A stretch of DNA of 43,425 bases from Bacteroidaceae bacterium (GCA_017407905.1 JAFQVS010000056.1:1-43425); one strand, 5' to 3'; positions 24,784 to 34,043 are shown, numbered from the stretch's first letter. A program made the numbers and translations. Notes: generated by a model not told the origin, from the letters alone.

Positions 24784-26142
24784 ATGAAAAGAGTAACATT
24801 ACACATTGCCCTACTTTTGCTTCTGACAGCCACGGGCGTGCAAGCACAATCGGACAACTACAAGAGATTGGCCCAAGAGATTACACAGTCGTGCAACAGC
24901 GATTACAGCCGCGCGCAAGAGATTTTCCGCTGGATATGTACCAATATAAGCTACGACCTTGAGGGCAAGGCCAACAGCGCCGAAAAATGTCTTAAAGAGC
25001 GTCGGGGAACGAGTTTCGGCTACTGTCAATTGTATGCACGATTGGCGCAGGCCGTCGGGTTGCAGCCCACTGTGGTTACAGGAAAAGCCAAAGGAGAATC
25101 GGCAACAAAAGGGCACTGCTGGATATTTTTAGAGTGCGACGACAATCAATTGCTCATCGACCCAATGTGGGGCTCGGGCAGCATAAACGACGGAAAATTT
25201 GTGCGCAACATAGACGAGGCGTGGTTCGACGTTGCCCCCGAGTGGATGATATTCAGCCACTTTCCACAGGATAAAAAATTTCAGCTGCTGAAGAAAAAAT
25301 TAAGCGAGAAAGAGTTTCAAAAACTCCCCTTACTGTTCCCTTACATTCAAAATTACGGATTCGACGCTGCAAAAATGTTGAATCTTGCAATGAAAAGCGA
25401 CGAGGGAGTGCCCACAATATATCAGCCCACCAACGGACTCGACATACAGATAATGGAGGTTCCACTGCACGAGAGGCTGCAAGTGGGCGAGGCTTACAGC
25501 TTCACACTAAAGAAGAAAAGCCCGCACAAGATAATGCTCATCTGCGGCAGCGAATATGTTACCGAGGATATGTGGCAGCGTAGCGACAGCATCTACACAC
25601 TAAGCTACCGTCCCTTTAAGACCGATAAAATGAGCCTCTCGTTCGAAAGCGACAACAACGGCACATACACCACGTTTGTCGAATACTCCATAGCGCCGCC
25701 CACCCGCGCCCACCTCGACACACTCGAAAAATACCGCCCGCTGGCTGCCGAGGAGGTGCGCAACCTCACAAGCACGAACATCGAGATTCTGGAGCGTATG
25801 AAGATTGACGGCCACAAGCTGCTCAAAGGCATAAGAGACAAGGAGATAACCTCGCTGCCACAATTCTTCAAAGACTGCAATTTCGAGATTATCGACATTC
25901 CCCTCTCGGGCACATTGGAGGTGGGCAAAGAGTACCTTTTCAAGATACGTCCGCGCACAAAAGGCGATACGTGGCTCATACGGCACGGACACAAGCGTTT
26001 CCGCCGTTGGAGCATCGACCCCGCGAGCGGCACACAAGAGATTACCGTGCGCCCAACAGAGGCCGGCGAGCTTGAGCTCTCGGTAATCTTGGCCGACGAC
26101 AAAGGATTCTACCACAGTTGCATAAAATACGAGGTAAAATAG
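24784..26142 (+). CDS. Secreted transglutaminase-like protein
   Basis: A 452-residue protein with a non-lipoprotein signal peptide (residues 1-21, ending VQAQS). The start is the ATG at 24784: MKRVTLHIALLLLL is a typical signal sequence, while the longer ORF from 24697 covers the promoter region. The transglutaminase-like fold covers about 25-180: a Cys in GYCQLYARL, His in KGHCWIFLE and Asp in LIDPMWG form the likely triad. About 215-452 are two similar beta-rich segments, starting IMEVPLHERLQVGEAYSF and IIDIPLSGTLEVGKEYLF, which look like an internal repeat. It resembles kyphoscoliosis-type peptidases. A periplasmic protein-modifying role is likely. Confidence 0.83.
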   Translation: MKRVTLHIALLLLLTATGVQAQSDNYKRLAQEITQSCNSDYSRAQEIFRWICTNISYDLEGKANSAEKCLKERRGTSFGYCQLYARLAQAVGLQPTVVTGKAKGESATKGHCWIFLECDDNQLLIDPMWGSGSINDGKFVRNIDEAWFDVAPEWMIFSHFPQDKKFQLLKKKLSEKEFQKLPLLFPYIQNYGFDAAKMLNLAMKSDEGVPTIYQPTNGLDIQIMEVPLHERLQVGEAYSFTLKKKSPHKIMLICGSEYVTEDMWQRSDSIYTLSYRPFKTDKMSLSFESDNNGTYTTFVEYSIAPPTRAHLDTLEKYRPLAAEEVRNLTSTNIEILERMKIDGHKLLKGIRDKEITSLPQFFKDCNFEIIDIPLSGTLEVGKEYLFKIRPRTKGDTWLIRHGHKRFRRWSIDPASGTQEITVRPTEAGELELSVILADDKGFYHSCIKYEVK

Positions 26143-26208
26143 AGGTAATAATAACACGCGCGCGACGGATTTTAGGCCGTTAGTGCCCCTTTTCTCACTT
26201 TTTTACAC

Positions 26209-26216
26209 TATCTTCG
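26209..26216 (+). promoter_or_regulatory. -7 promoter box of rlmN
   Basis: TATCTTCG, the form seen before nadA and the metal permease, lies 22 bases before the rlmN start. No TTG stands at the expected distance. Confidence 0.45.
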
Positions 26217-26237
26217 CAGAAAATTTCGCCCGCACAG

Positions 26238-27275
26238 ATGGAGAATTGCAAGATGAAACTTTTGGGAATGACACTCCCGCAGATAAAAGAGGCAGTAACA
26301 GCGGCCGCAATGCCCGCATTTACCGCCAAGCAGATAGCCGATTGGGTCTATAAGAAACGTGTGCGCTCGATTGAGGAGATGAGCAACATTTCGTTGAAAA
26401 ATCGCGAGAAACTGTCGCAGATTTTCACGCCGGGCTTTTCGGCCCCCGTCGAGGCTGTGCGTTCGACCGACGGCACAATAAAATACCTTTACAGGGTAGA
26501 TAACGACCATTTTGTCGAGGCAGTATATATTCCCGACGGCGAGCGTGCCACACTGTGCGTATCGTCGCAGGTGGGCTGCAAGATGAATTGCCTGTTCTGT
26601 ATGACGGGCAAGCAGCGCTACACGGCCAACCTTAGTGCCAACGAAATTGTTAACCAGATATTTGCGCTCCCCGAGTTCGAGAAACTCACAAATATCGTGT
26701 TTATGGGAATGGGCGAGCCCTGCGACAATCTCGATAATCTGTTGCAGGCCATCGAGATACTGACCGCCGACTACGCAACAGCGTGGAGCCCTCACCGTCT
26801 GACAGTATCGTCGGTAGGCGTGCGCAAAGGCCTTAAGCGACTGCTCGATGGCGGCGATTATCATATAGCCATAAGCCTGCACCACCCCGACCCCGCGCGC
26901 CGCAGCGAGATTATGCCCGCCGAGCGCGGATACTCGATAACCGAGATTGTGGAATTGTTAAAAGAGTATGACTTCAGCCACCAGCGTCGTCTCACATTCG
27001 AGTATATTGTGTTTAAGGGAATAAACGACAGTCAGGCACACGCCCGCAAGCTGCTGCGACTGCTCGACGGCCTCGACTGCCGCATAAACCTCATACGCTA
27101 CCACGCAATACCCGGCGTGCCGCTCGACGGCGTCGATAGCGAAGCAATGACGCGTCTGCGCGACTATCTCACCGCCAACGGAGTGTTCACAACAGTGCGC
27201 GCCTCGCGTGGCGAGGATATTTTCGCAGCCTGCGGAATGCTATCGACAAAGAAGCAAGAAGAAGAGAATAAATAA
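26238..27275 (+). CDS. rlmN: 23S rRNA (adenine-2503-C2)-methyltransferase RlmN
   Basis: A radical SAM enzyme methylating C2 of A2503 in 23S rRNA and A37 in some tRNAs. The 345-residue protein has CX3CX2C as Cys114, Cys118 and Cys121 (VGCKMNCLFCMTG). The two catalytic cysteines are also present: Cys107 in LCVSS, seven residues before the motif as in the E. coli enzyme, and Cys332 in AACGML. FMGMGEPCDN and ISLHHPD are further core elements. A second Met at residue 6 is an alternative start. The order rlmN, DUF4837, pdxA recurs in Bacteroidales, which supports the assignment. Confidence 0.96.
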   Translation: MENCKMKLLGMTLPQIKEAVTAAAMPAFTAKQIADWVYKKRVRSIEEMSNISLKNREKLSQIFTPGFSAPVEAVRSTDGTIKYLYRVDNDHFVEAVYIPDGERATLCVSSQVGCKMNCLFCMTGKQRYTANLSANEIVNQIFALPEFEKLTNIVFMGMGEPCDNLDNLLQAIEILTADYATAWSPHRLTVSSVGVRKGLKRLLDGGDYHIAISLHHPDPARRSEIMPAERGYSITEIVELLKEYDFSHQRRLTFEYIVFKGINDSQAHARKLLRLLDGLDCRINLIRYHAIPGVPLDGVDSEAMTRLRDYLTANGVFTTVRASRGEDIFAACGMLSTKKQEEENK

Positions 27276-27292
27276 CTAAAATAGAACCACTT

Positions 27293-28366
27293 ATGAAAAA
27301 ATTATTTTTATCATTGGTATCATCAATTTTATTGATAGCCTGCACAGGCGACGGCCCTACACTGTTCAAGCCATCATCGAGCGGCCTGCCCTACGAGGTT
27401 CTTGTTGTCTGCGACAAGGAGATGTGGGAGGCACCCTCGGGTCGCGCCCTTTTCAATGTGCTCGACACAGATATTCCCGCAATCCCGCAGCCCGAGCGCT
27501 CGTTCCGCATCTCGCAGACAAGCCCCGAGGGATTCGACAATCTGCTTCTCACGTTCCGCAATGTGATAGAGGTAGATATTAACCCCCAGCGCTACACACA
27601 GACAAAATACAAATTCCGCCGCGACCCTTACTCGACCCCGCAGGTGATAATGACCATACAATCGCCAAGCGAGAAAGAGTTTAAAGAGTATGTCGAGGCC
27701 AACGGACAGACAATAATAGACTTTTTTACATCCACCGAGATGAACCGCGAGCTTCGACGCCTCGAAAAGCCCAACGCACATAACGGGCGCTTCCTCGACA
27801 GCCTCAACGCAAAATTCGGTTGCGAAATGTTCGTACCCATCGAGCTGCAAAACATCAAGAGCGGAAAGGATTTTATATGGGTATCCGATATGCAGTCGGT
27901 AAACAGCGTCGTTCTTAATTTTGCCGTTTACAGCTACCCCTACACCGACGTAAGCAATTTCACATTAGAGAATTTCCTTCAGAAGCGCGACTCGATAATG
28001 AAGGCCAATCTGCCCGGCGGCCGTCCCAACAGCTATATGAAGACCGAGCACGATTATGTAGTGATGAAAGAGACCGAGTTTCGCGAGCGCTATATGCAAG
28101 AGGTTCGCGGCCTATGGTCTATGGAGAACGACGCAATGGGCGGCCCGTTCGTATCGCACAGCGTAGTAGATGAGGTAAACAACCGAGTAATTGTGGCCGA
28201 GGCATTCGTCTATGCAGCCAGCCGCAAGAAGGGCGACCTTATACGCAAACTCGAAGCGGCACTCTTCTCGCTTCGTCTGCCCGCCGACAAGGCAATAGCC
28301 GGCAGCACCCACATTCCCGAGATTATAATCGAGGAGACCTCGGACAGCAGTAACACACAAAATTAA
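27293..28366 (+). CDS. DUF4837 family lipoprotein
   Basis: A 357-residue lipoprotein: signal peptide with lipobox LIAC (Cys17). The sequence matches the Bacteroidetes-specific DUF4837 family: LPYEVLVVCDKEMWE, RSFRISQTSP, YSTPQVIMTIQSPSEKEF, and WSMENDAMGGPFVSHSVVD. Function unknown. It lies 17 bases after rlmN and 16 bases before pdxA, on the same strand, so it is co-transcribed with them. An envelope role is expected from lipidation only. Confidence 0.88.
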   Translation: MKKLFLSLVSSILLIACTGDGPTLFKPSSSGLPYEVLVVCDKEMWEAPSGRALFNVLDTDIPAIPQPERSFRISQTSPEGFDNLLLTFRNVIEVDINPQRYTQTKYKFRRDPYSTPQVIMTIQSPSEKEFKEYVEANGQTIIDFFTSTEMNRELRRLEKPNAHNGRFLDSLNAKFGCEMFVPIELQNIKSGKDFIWVSDMQSVNSVVLNFAVYSYPYTDVSNFTLENFLQKRDSIMKANLPGGRPNSYMKTEHDYVVMKETEFRERYMQEVRGLWSMENDAMGGPFVSHSVVDEVNNRVIVAEAFVYAASRKKGDLIRKLEAALFSLRLPADKAIAGSTHIPEIIIEETSDSSNTQN

Positions 28367-28382
28367 GAAGCCTCTCAACAAT

Positions 28383-29474
28383 ATGAACGACAAGCGTAAA
28401 ATAAGAGTAGGAATAACACAAGGCGATATTAACGGCATTGGTTACGAGATAATATTCCGCACATTCGAGAATAGCGAAATGTTTGAAATATGTACCCCTG
28501 TCGTCTATGGTTCGCCCAAATTGGCAGCCTATCATCGTAAAGCCCTCGAAATTGATATAACATACAACGCAGTAGTAAATCCCTCCGACATTCAGGATGG
28601 CAAGCTCAACATAATAAACTGCAACAGCGACAATATTATAATAGAGCTTGGAACAGCCACAAAAGAGAGTGGCGAGGCTGCCTATCAGGCACTCGAAAGA
28701 GCCATAAAAGATTATCAAGAGGGAATAATAGACCTTTTGGTAACAGCGCCGATAAACAAAAACACCATTCAGAGCGACGATTTTAAGTTCCCCGGACACA
28801 CCGAGTATCTTCAGGAGCGATTGGGAGGCGGCGATAAATCACTTATGATACTGTGCAGCGACGAGGTACGATTCGCCATTGCAACGTCGCATCTGCCACT
28901 GCGCGACGTACCCGAGGCCATCACCCCCGAGCTCCTCGAAGAGAAAATCACCATCTTCGACCACAGCCTCAAAGAGGACTTTAACATCGACGCACCCAAG
29001 ATTGCCGTGCTCTCGCTCAACCCCCACTCGGGCGACAACGGCCTTTTGGGCAAAGAGGAGATTGAGACAATAATCCCCACGATAAACAAAATGAGCCGCG
29101 AGGGCATTCTGTGCTACGGCCCATTCGGTGTCGATGGCTTTATGGGCAGCGGCAAATACAAAGCCTTTGACGGAATATTGGCAATGTATCACGACCAAGG
29201 CCTCACCCCAATGAAGCTCCTTGCAATGAGCAACGGCGTTAATTTCACCGCAGGCCTGCAAGCCGTGCGCACCTCGCCCGCCCACGGTGTCGCCTACGAC
29301 ATTGCAGGCAAAGGCTGTGCCGACGAAAATTCCTTCCGTCAGGCCATCTACACGGGAATTGACATTTTCCGCAACCGCCTACAATACAACGAGGCGCGTC
29401 GCCGTCCCCTGCGCAAGCTATATTTCGAGAAGCGCGACGACAGCAACCGTCTGAATCTTCAAGCCGAGGAGTAA
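28383..29474 (+). CDS. pdxA: 4-hydroxythreonine-4-phosphate dehydrogenase PdxA
   Basis: NAD-dependent oxidation of 4-phosphohydroxythreonine in pyridoxal phosphate synthesis (DXP-dependent route). The 363-residue protein opens IRVGITQGDINGIGYEI, has the metal-binding His in FPGHTEYLQERL, and the MYHDQGLTPMKLL segment with the further metal and substrate ligands. GVNFTAGLQAVRTSPAHGVAYDIAG is also a family signature. Length is typical. pdxJ is not in the window. The gene ends five bases before the nucleotidyltransferase start, so one transcript may run on into the CDP-alcohol operon. Confidence 0.96.
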   Translation: MNDKRKIRVGITQGDINGIGYEIIFRTFENSEMFEICTPVVYGSPKLAAYHRKALEIDITYNAVVNPSDIQDGKLNIINCNSDNIIIELGTATKESGEAAYQALERAIKDYQEGIIDLLVTAPINKNTIQSDDFKFPGHTEYLQERLGGGDKSLMILCSDEVRFAIATSHLPLRDVPEAITPELLEEKITIFDHSLKEDFNIDAPKIAVLSLNPHSGDNGLLGKEEIETIIPTINKMSREGILCYGPFGVDGFMGSGKYKAFDGILAMYHDQGLTPMKLLAMSNGVNFTAGLQAVRTSPAHGVAYDIAGKGCADENSFRQAIYTGIDIFRNRLQYNEARRRPLRKLYFEKRDDSNRLNLQAEE

Positions 29475-29479
29475 GAGCA

Positions 29480-30178
29480 ATGGACTATGCCATAATTGCC
29501 GCAGGCGAAGGCTCGCGATTGGCACAAGAGGGCATCGGCTACCCCAAGCCCCTTGTACCATTGAACGGTGTCCCCCTTATCGAGAGGCTCATAAGAATTT
29601 TTGCGCGACACAACGCCCGCTCCATAAGCATAATAATAAACAGCCGACAGAGCGAGACACGGAGGCTGCTCACAGCGCTCGCCGCACAGTTTCCGCTGAA
29701 TATCGTTGTAAAAGACACCCCAAGCTCAATGCACAGTATGCACGCCCTTGCACCCTATCTGCGCAGGGGCCGATTCTGCCTCACCACCGTCGATACAATC
29801 TTCGGCGAGGAGCAGTTCGGAGCATATATCGAGGCCTTCGAGAATAGCACGAGCGACGGCCTTATGGCCGTTACCGACTTTATCGACGACGAAAAGCCCC
29901 TATATGTGAGCACAACCCCCGACCTGCGCATCACAGGCTTCCACGACACCCCACCGAAAGAGATTCAATATATCTCGGGCGGAATATACGCACTGAGCCC
30001 AGCCTCATTAGATACGCTCGAAAAGTGCATAGCAGCGGGCGAGGCTCGTATGCGCAATTTTCAGCGGCGCCTTGTAGCCGAGGGGCACAAGCTCGACGCC
30101 TACCCCTTTGGCAAGATAATCGACATTGACCACGCCGAGGACATAAAAAAAGCCGAAGAATTTATCGGCAGCCTGTAA
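29480..30178 (+). CDS. Nucleotidyltransferase (sugar- or polyol-phosphate type)
   Basis: A 232-residue NTP-transferase-fold protein. The N-terminal AAGEGSRLAQEGIGYPKPLVPL carries the nucleotide-binding signature (G-x-G-x-R-L ... PKPL), and SGGIYAL, MRNFQR and DIDHAEDI match the family's C-terminal part. It forms a nucleotide-linked sugar or alcohol. Neighbours are an ATP-grasp protein, a CDP-alcohol phosphatidyltransferase and a HAD phosphatase, which suggests that a CDP-activated polyol is made (inference), as in inositol phospholipid synthesis. No inositol-phosphate synthase is encoded in the window, so the alcohol is uncertain. Confidence 0.85.
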   Translation: MDYAIIAAGEGSRLAQEGIGYPKPLVPLNGVPLIERLIRIFARHNARSISIIINSRQSETRRLLTALAAQFPLNIVVKDTPSSMHSMHALAPYLRRGRFCLTTVDTIFGEEQFGAYIEAFENSTSDGLMAVTDFIDDEKPLYVSTTPDLRITGFHDTPPKEIQYISGGIYALSPASLDTLEKCIAAGEARMRNFQRRLVAEGHKLDAYPFGKIIDIDHAEDIKKAEEFIGSL

Positions 30179-30191
30179 CAGTAGTAGCACA

Positions 30192-31043
30192 ATGAAAATT
30201 GCAGCCGTAGAACGCAATCCCCTACACTCCCCGGCAATGGTCGATAACGACCGCGCCATCCTCGGAGCAACCGCCCGGAAGCTGATGCAGGCGGGACACA
30301 GCGTGCACATAATGCCCGCCCCACCCACCAACGAAGCCTACGATGCAATAATCACAATGACACGTACCGCCCCGAGCCTCGACACACTGCAAAGGCTCGA
30401 AGAGCGCGGCACAACGATACTGAACCGTCCCGCCGCCGTGCGACGCTGCTCGCGCCAGCTCTTTACCCACATTCTCTCGCAGAACAATATTCCGCAGCCC
30501 CCACACTGCATAATAGAGAGCATCGGCGAGCCTCCCCGCGAAGGCTACCCACAGTGGATAAAGCGCGCCGACGGATGGTCGTGCCACCCGCAAGACGTCT
30601 CATTTGCACAGAGCCCCGACGAAGCAAAAGAGGCCATCGAGAAGATGCGTTCACGAGGCATCGAGCGCATAATTTGCAGCCGCCACATTGAAGGCGACAT
30701 AATAAAATTCTACGGAGTATCGGGCAGCGGAGGCTCGGCCCCCTTTTTCGCGCTGCACCACCCCGACGCCAATAAGACAAAATTCGGATTAGAGCGATAC
30801 AACGGCCCCTGCCGCCACCACCCGTTCGACCCCACCTATCTGCAAGCAACAGCCTTTGCCGCCGCCCGCGCAATAGGGCTCGACATTTTCGGAGGCGACT
30901 GCATCGTCTCGCCCGACGGCAAAATACACATAATAGACATTAACGATTTTCCCAGCTTCACAGCCTTCCGCGACAAAGCCGCCGAGGCCATTGCAACATT
31001 AACAATAGAACGAGTAAAAGAGAAAAATGAACGAACAAGATAA
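30192..31043 (+). CDS. ATP-grasp domain protein
   Basis: A 283-residue protein with the ATP-grasp fold, which couples ATP to form an amide or thioester through an acylphosphate. Visible elements are the N-terminal pre-ATP-grasp part (KIAAVERNPLHSP, YDAIITMTRTAPSLDTL), the Lys-containing strand WIKRADGWSCH, RIICSRHIEGDIIKFYGV, and the metal-binding end LDIFGGDCIVSPDGKIHIIDINDFPSF. It resembles RimK-type ligases rather than carbamoyl-phosphate synthases. Substrate is unknown. It overlaps the next gene by 17 bases, so the two are coupled. Confidence 0.82.
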   Translation: MKIAAVERNPLHSPAMVDNDRAILGATARKLMQAGHSVHIMPAPPTNEAYDAIITMTRTAPSLDTLQRLEERGTTILNRPAAVRRCSRQLFTHILSQNNIPQPPHCIIESIGEPPREGYPQWIKRADGWSCHPQDVSFAQSPDEAKEAIEKMRSRGIERIICSRHIEGDIIKFYGVSGSGGSAPFFALHHPDANKTKFGLERYNGPCRHHPFDPTYLQATAFAAARAIGLDIFGGDCIVSPDGKIHIIDINDFPSFTAFRDKAAEAIATLTIERVKEKNERTR

Positions 31044-31980
31044 AAAAGCCTACGAAGCATCAATAAAATCACGAGAGACCGAGGAGTTTCTCGACCTATG
31101 GTTCTATCGTCCCATAGGCTTCCGCTGCGCACTCTTTTTCCGCAACCGCGGAGTGCACCCCAACGTAATAACCATAATATCAATATTCTTGGGAGCAGCC
31201 GCAGGAATATGTTTTGCTCAAGAGAGCCTCAGATGGAACATTTTGGGTATATTGCTGCTTATGTGGGCCAATCTGTACGACAGCACCGACGGACAGCTTG
31301 CGCGCATCACGGGACAAAAAACCCGTTGGGGCCGCATTCTCGACGGCTTTGCGGGCGACGTATGGTTCTTCTTCATATACGCCGCCATTGCCGTGCGCAC
31401 CACATTCACCCCCATCCCCTTTGCCCCCGAATATCAGTGGGGCGTGCTAATATGGATACTCTGCTCATTTGCAGGCTTTTGGGTGCACGGCTCGCAGTGT
31501 CAGCTTGCCGACTACTACCGCAACATTCATCTGTACTTTATGAACGAGCGCAACGGCAATGAGTTTCACAATTCCGAGACACAACGCCGCATATTCGACG
31601 AGACACCGTGGCGCGGAAACTTCTTTTGGAAAATATTCCTGCACTTTTACGTTGCCTACACCGAGAATCAAGAGCGAATGTCGCCCAAATTCCAACAGCT
31701 GATGGCCCGCATAAAAGAAAAATATGGCAACAATGTCCCCCGCGAGCTGTGCGAGGAGTTTCGCTGCGGCAGCCGCCCACTGATGAAATACACCAACATA
31801 CTCACATTCAACTCGCGCTTCATAATGCTGTGGCTGACGATGCTCATAGGAGAATTGTGGCTCTATCTGTTCTTTGAGTTAGTGATACTGATGGCAATAT
31901 TCCTATATATGCAGTACAAGCACGAGCAGTTGAGCCGACGAATAACACAAAAGATAGAAGATGGCTATGAATATCGTTAA
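31027..31980 (+). CDS. CDP-alcohol phosphatidyltransferase family protein
   Basis: A 317-residue inner-membrane enzyme moving a CDP-linked group onto an alcohol, or an alcohol onto CDP-diacylglycerol. The signature DG(x)2AR(x)8G(x)3D(x)3D is complete in DSTDGQLARIT followed by GRILDGFAGD. About six hydrophobic segments surround it. The unusually long hydrophilic stretch near 175-245 (NERNGNEFHNSETQR... REFRCGSRP) differs from short PgsA/PssA proteins. With the adjacent nucleotidyltransferase and phosphatase it may make a phospholipid or polyol head group. The first 17 bases overlap the ATP-grasp gene. Confidence 0.88.
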   Translation: MNEQDKKAYEASIKSRETEEFLDLWFYRPIGFRCALFFRNRGVHPNVITIISIFLGAAAGICFAQESLRWNILGILLLMWANLYDSTDGQLARITGQKTRWGRILDGFAGDVWFFFIYAAIAVRTTFTPIPFAPEYQWGVLIWILCSFAGFWVHGSQCQLADYYRNIHLYFMNERNGNEFHNSETQRRIFDETPWRGNFFWKIFLHFYVAYTENQERMSPKFQQLMARIKEKYGNNVPRELCEEFRCGSRPLMKYTNILTFNSRFIMLWLTMLIGELWLYLFFELVILMAIFLYMQYKHEQLSRRITQKIEDGYEYR

Positions 31981-32659
31981 AGGCATAATATTCGACTACG
32001 GAGGCACCATAGACACCAACGGCACCCATTGGGCCGAGGTAATATGGGAGCAGTACCAAAAGGCCGGGGTGAGTATTCCGAAAGAGCATTTCCGCGAGGC
32101 ATACGTTCACGGCGAGCGCACCCTTGCAAAACACCCAATCATTCATCCCGACGACACATTCCGCACGCTGCTCGAAAAGAAAATTGCCATCCACCGCGAA
32201 TACCTCGGCCCCAAAATGAGCCCCGAGCAACAAAAAAACATCGCCCGAGGCTGCTACCAAAAGGTACTCGACACAATGCAGGAGACGCGCCCCGTAGTCG
32301 AGAGACTATCGAAGCGCTACCCTATGGTGCTTGTAACAAATTTCTACGGCAATATGCCCGTAGTGCTTAAAGAGTTTGCCCTTGAGCAATATTTTATAAA
32401 GATTGTCGAGTCATCGGTGGTGGGCCTCAGAAAGCCCGACCCTGCACTATTCTCATTGGGCGTCGAGGCGCTGTCGCTCCCCGCGCGGGAGATTGTCGTC
32501 ATAGGCGACTCATACCGCAAGGACATACTCCCCTCGCACACAATAGGCTGCTCGACCGTGTGGCTCAAAGGCTGCGGCTGGCAGCCCGAGACACCCCTCC
32601 CCGAGGCACAGCCCACCGCCACGATAAGCAACCTAAGTGGGCTTTTGGACATTATATAG
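31961..32659 (+). CDS. HAD-superfamily hydrolase
   Basis: A 232-residue HAD phosphatase. Motif I is IIFDYGGTIDT: the nucleophile Asp is present, but the usual acid/base Asp two residues later is Gly, as in the common FDYGGT variants. Motif II is VLVTNFYGN, motif III lies around GLRKPDP, and motif IV is VIGDSYRKDI. It overlaps the phosphatidyltransferase gene by 20 bases and ends the operon. In context it could remove the phosphate from a phosphatidyl-polyol-phosphate intermediate (inference). Confidence 0.87.
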   Translation: MAMNIVKGIIFDYGGTIDTNGTHWAEVIWEQYQKAGVSIPKEHFREAYVHGERTLAKHPIIHPDDTFRTLLEKKIAIHREYLGPKMSPEQQKNIARGCYQKVLDTMQETRPVVERLSKRYPMVLVTNFYGNMPVVLKEFALEQYFIKIVESSVVGLRKPDPALFSLGVEALSLPAREIVVIGDSYRKDILPSHTIGCSTVWLKGCGWQPETPLPEAQPTATISNLSGLLDII

Positions 32660-32702
32660 CGAGTGGCCTCTTAACTTATCAAAGGCAAACAATAAATGCC
32701 GC

Positions 32703-32736
32703 AGGTTGTTATAATGGAAAAACCATTAAACAACCT
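32703..32736 (+). other. Hairpin directly before the OmpA-family gene
   Basis: AGGTTGTTATAATGG (32703-32717) pairs with CCATTAAACAACCT (32723-32736), one bulged base, loop of five A. It ends five bases before the ATG at 32742. No T tract follows, so a translational control element is at least as likely as a terminator. Confidence 0.55.
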
Positions 32737-32741
32737 AAATT

Positions 32742-34043
32742 ATGAGAGCCCAACTAACCATTCTGCTACTTACACTGACCCTCGGCACAGCAGCCCACGC
32801 GCAGGGCATCGGCCCCGAGAGTTACAACATTCACCACAGCGACAGCTGCTGGTACGTAACAATGAACTATCGCATAGCGCAGATGCCCAAGGACGACGAG
32901 CTCATCCTCATCACACAAATTTGTTGTCCCGACACCTGCATAAACGACAGCACCCGACGCTTTCAGGGCAAGCGATACGCCAAAAAGTACCTTAAGGAGT
33001 ATGGCCATCTGCCGCAGCTCAGCCAAGCGGGATACAACAGTTTCACAATGATAATCCCCGAGCAGATGGTAACCGACACACTCATAGGCGTAACGTACAG
33101 CGAATATACAAGCCCCGAGGGCACAATCGGAGCATTGGACACCACCGAGATTATCCTTCCGCGCCCCGCCACGCTAAGCTGCCATCCGCTGCGCAACCGT
33201 CCCACACAATCGGATATATTAGCCCACAGGCACCCCTACATAAGAAACATTGCACAATATGCCGTGCTCGACGGCTCGACGGCGCACATTCCCACGAACC
33301 TCACGGGACACGTCCATTTTGCGATGAACAGCCGGCACCTCGACCCCAATTATAAGAATAATGCCGCAACGATAGACAGCCTCGTGGCTGCAATCTCAAC
33401 CCTTATGGGCGATAAGAATGCACAGGTACAATCTATACAGATAGTAGGCTACTCCTCGCCCGACAGAGCCGACGAGATTGTCCCCAAATTGGGCTATAAG
33501 CGAGCCGTCGCGCTGCGCGACCATCTGCAACACAGCTGCAACCTCCCCGACAGTGTCTTCGAGGTTGCCGACGGCGGAAAACATTGGATGCGCATTTACG
33601 GTAATCTGGCCGCACAGCACAGCCCCAAGAGCGACACGCTCGCACTGCGCCTGCTCAACGAGCCTAATGCAAAAAAGCGCCTCGCCACACTGCGCAGCTA
33701 CAATGGCGGGCAGCAATATAAGAAAATATGCAGCGACAGCAGCCATCTGCACCGCGGCGCCTGCTGCACACGCATCTACTATCACAATCTATCGGACAGC
33801 AGCACCCACAAGCTCAACAGCATCGTGGCCGAGCTGTTGAGCAACCCGCATCCCGACTACCCCTCGCTGCTAAGCAGGCTGAAGGAGTTTACAGGCGATG
33901 CGCGTGCCCTTAACCTCATTGGTATAATAGAGCATCGTCTGCACCACCGTGCGGCCGCCGCCGAGGCTTTTAAAAAGGCGGCGCTTATGGGCGACGAGCA
34001 GGCAACTGCCAATATGGATATTTTAGGGCTCAGTATGGACTGA
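32742..34043 (+). CDS. Secreted protein with OmpA-family C-terminal domain
   Basis: A 433-residue protein with signal peptide (1-20, ending AHAQG). The middle (about 190-300) resembles the OmpA/MotB peptidoglycan-binding domain: VHFAMNSRHLDPNYKNNA, IQIVGYSSPDRAD and KRAVALRDHL. The N-terminal part (about 25-170) looks like the beta-rich DUF3868-type region of Bacteroidetes proteins found near fimbrial loci (similarity judged by eye). The C-terminus from about 355 is helical, TPR-like (FTGDARALNLIGIIEHRL). Several cysteines are present. No fimbrial genes lie in the window. Probably an envelope-anchoring protein. Confidence 0.7.
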   Translation: MRAQLTILLLTLTLGTAAHAQGIGPESYNIHHSDSCWYVTMNYRIAQMPKDDELILITQICCPDTCINDSTRRFQGKRYAKKYLKEYGHLPQLSQAGYNSFTMIIPEQMVTDTLIGVTYSEYTSPEGTIGALDTTEIILPRPATLSCHPLRNRPTQSDILAHRHPYIRNIAQYAVLDGSTAHIPTNLTGHVHFAMNSRHLDPNYKNNAATIDSLVAAISTLMGDKNAQVQSIQIVGYSSPDRADEIVPKLGYKRAVALRDHLQHSCNLPDSVFEVADGGKHWMRIYGNLAAQHSPKSDTLALRLLNEPNAKKRLATLRSYNGGQQYKKICSDSSHLHRGACCTRIYYHNLSDSSTHKLNSIVAELLSNPHPDYPSLLSRLKEFTGDARALNLIGIIEHRLHHRAAAAEAFKKAALMGDEQATANMDILGLSMD

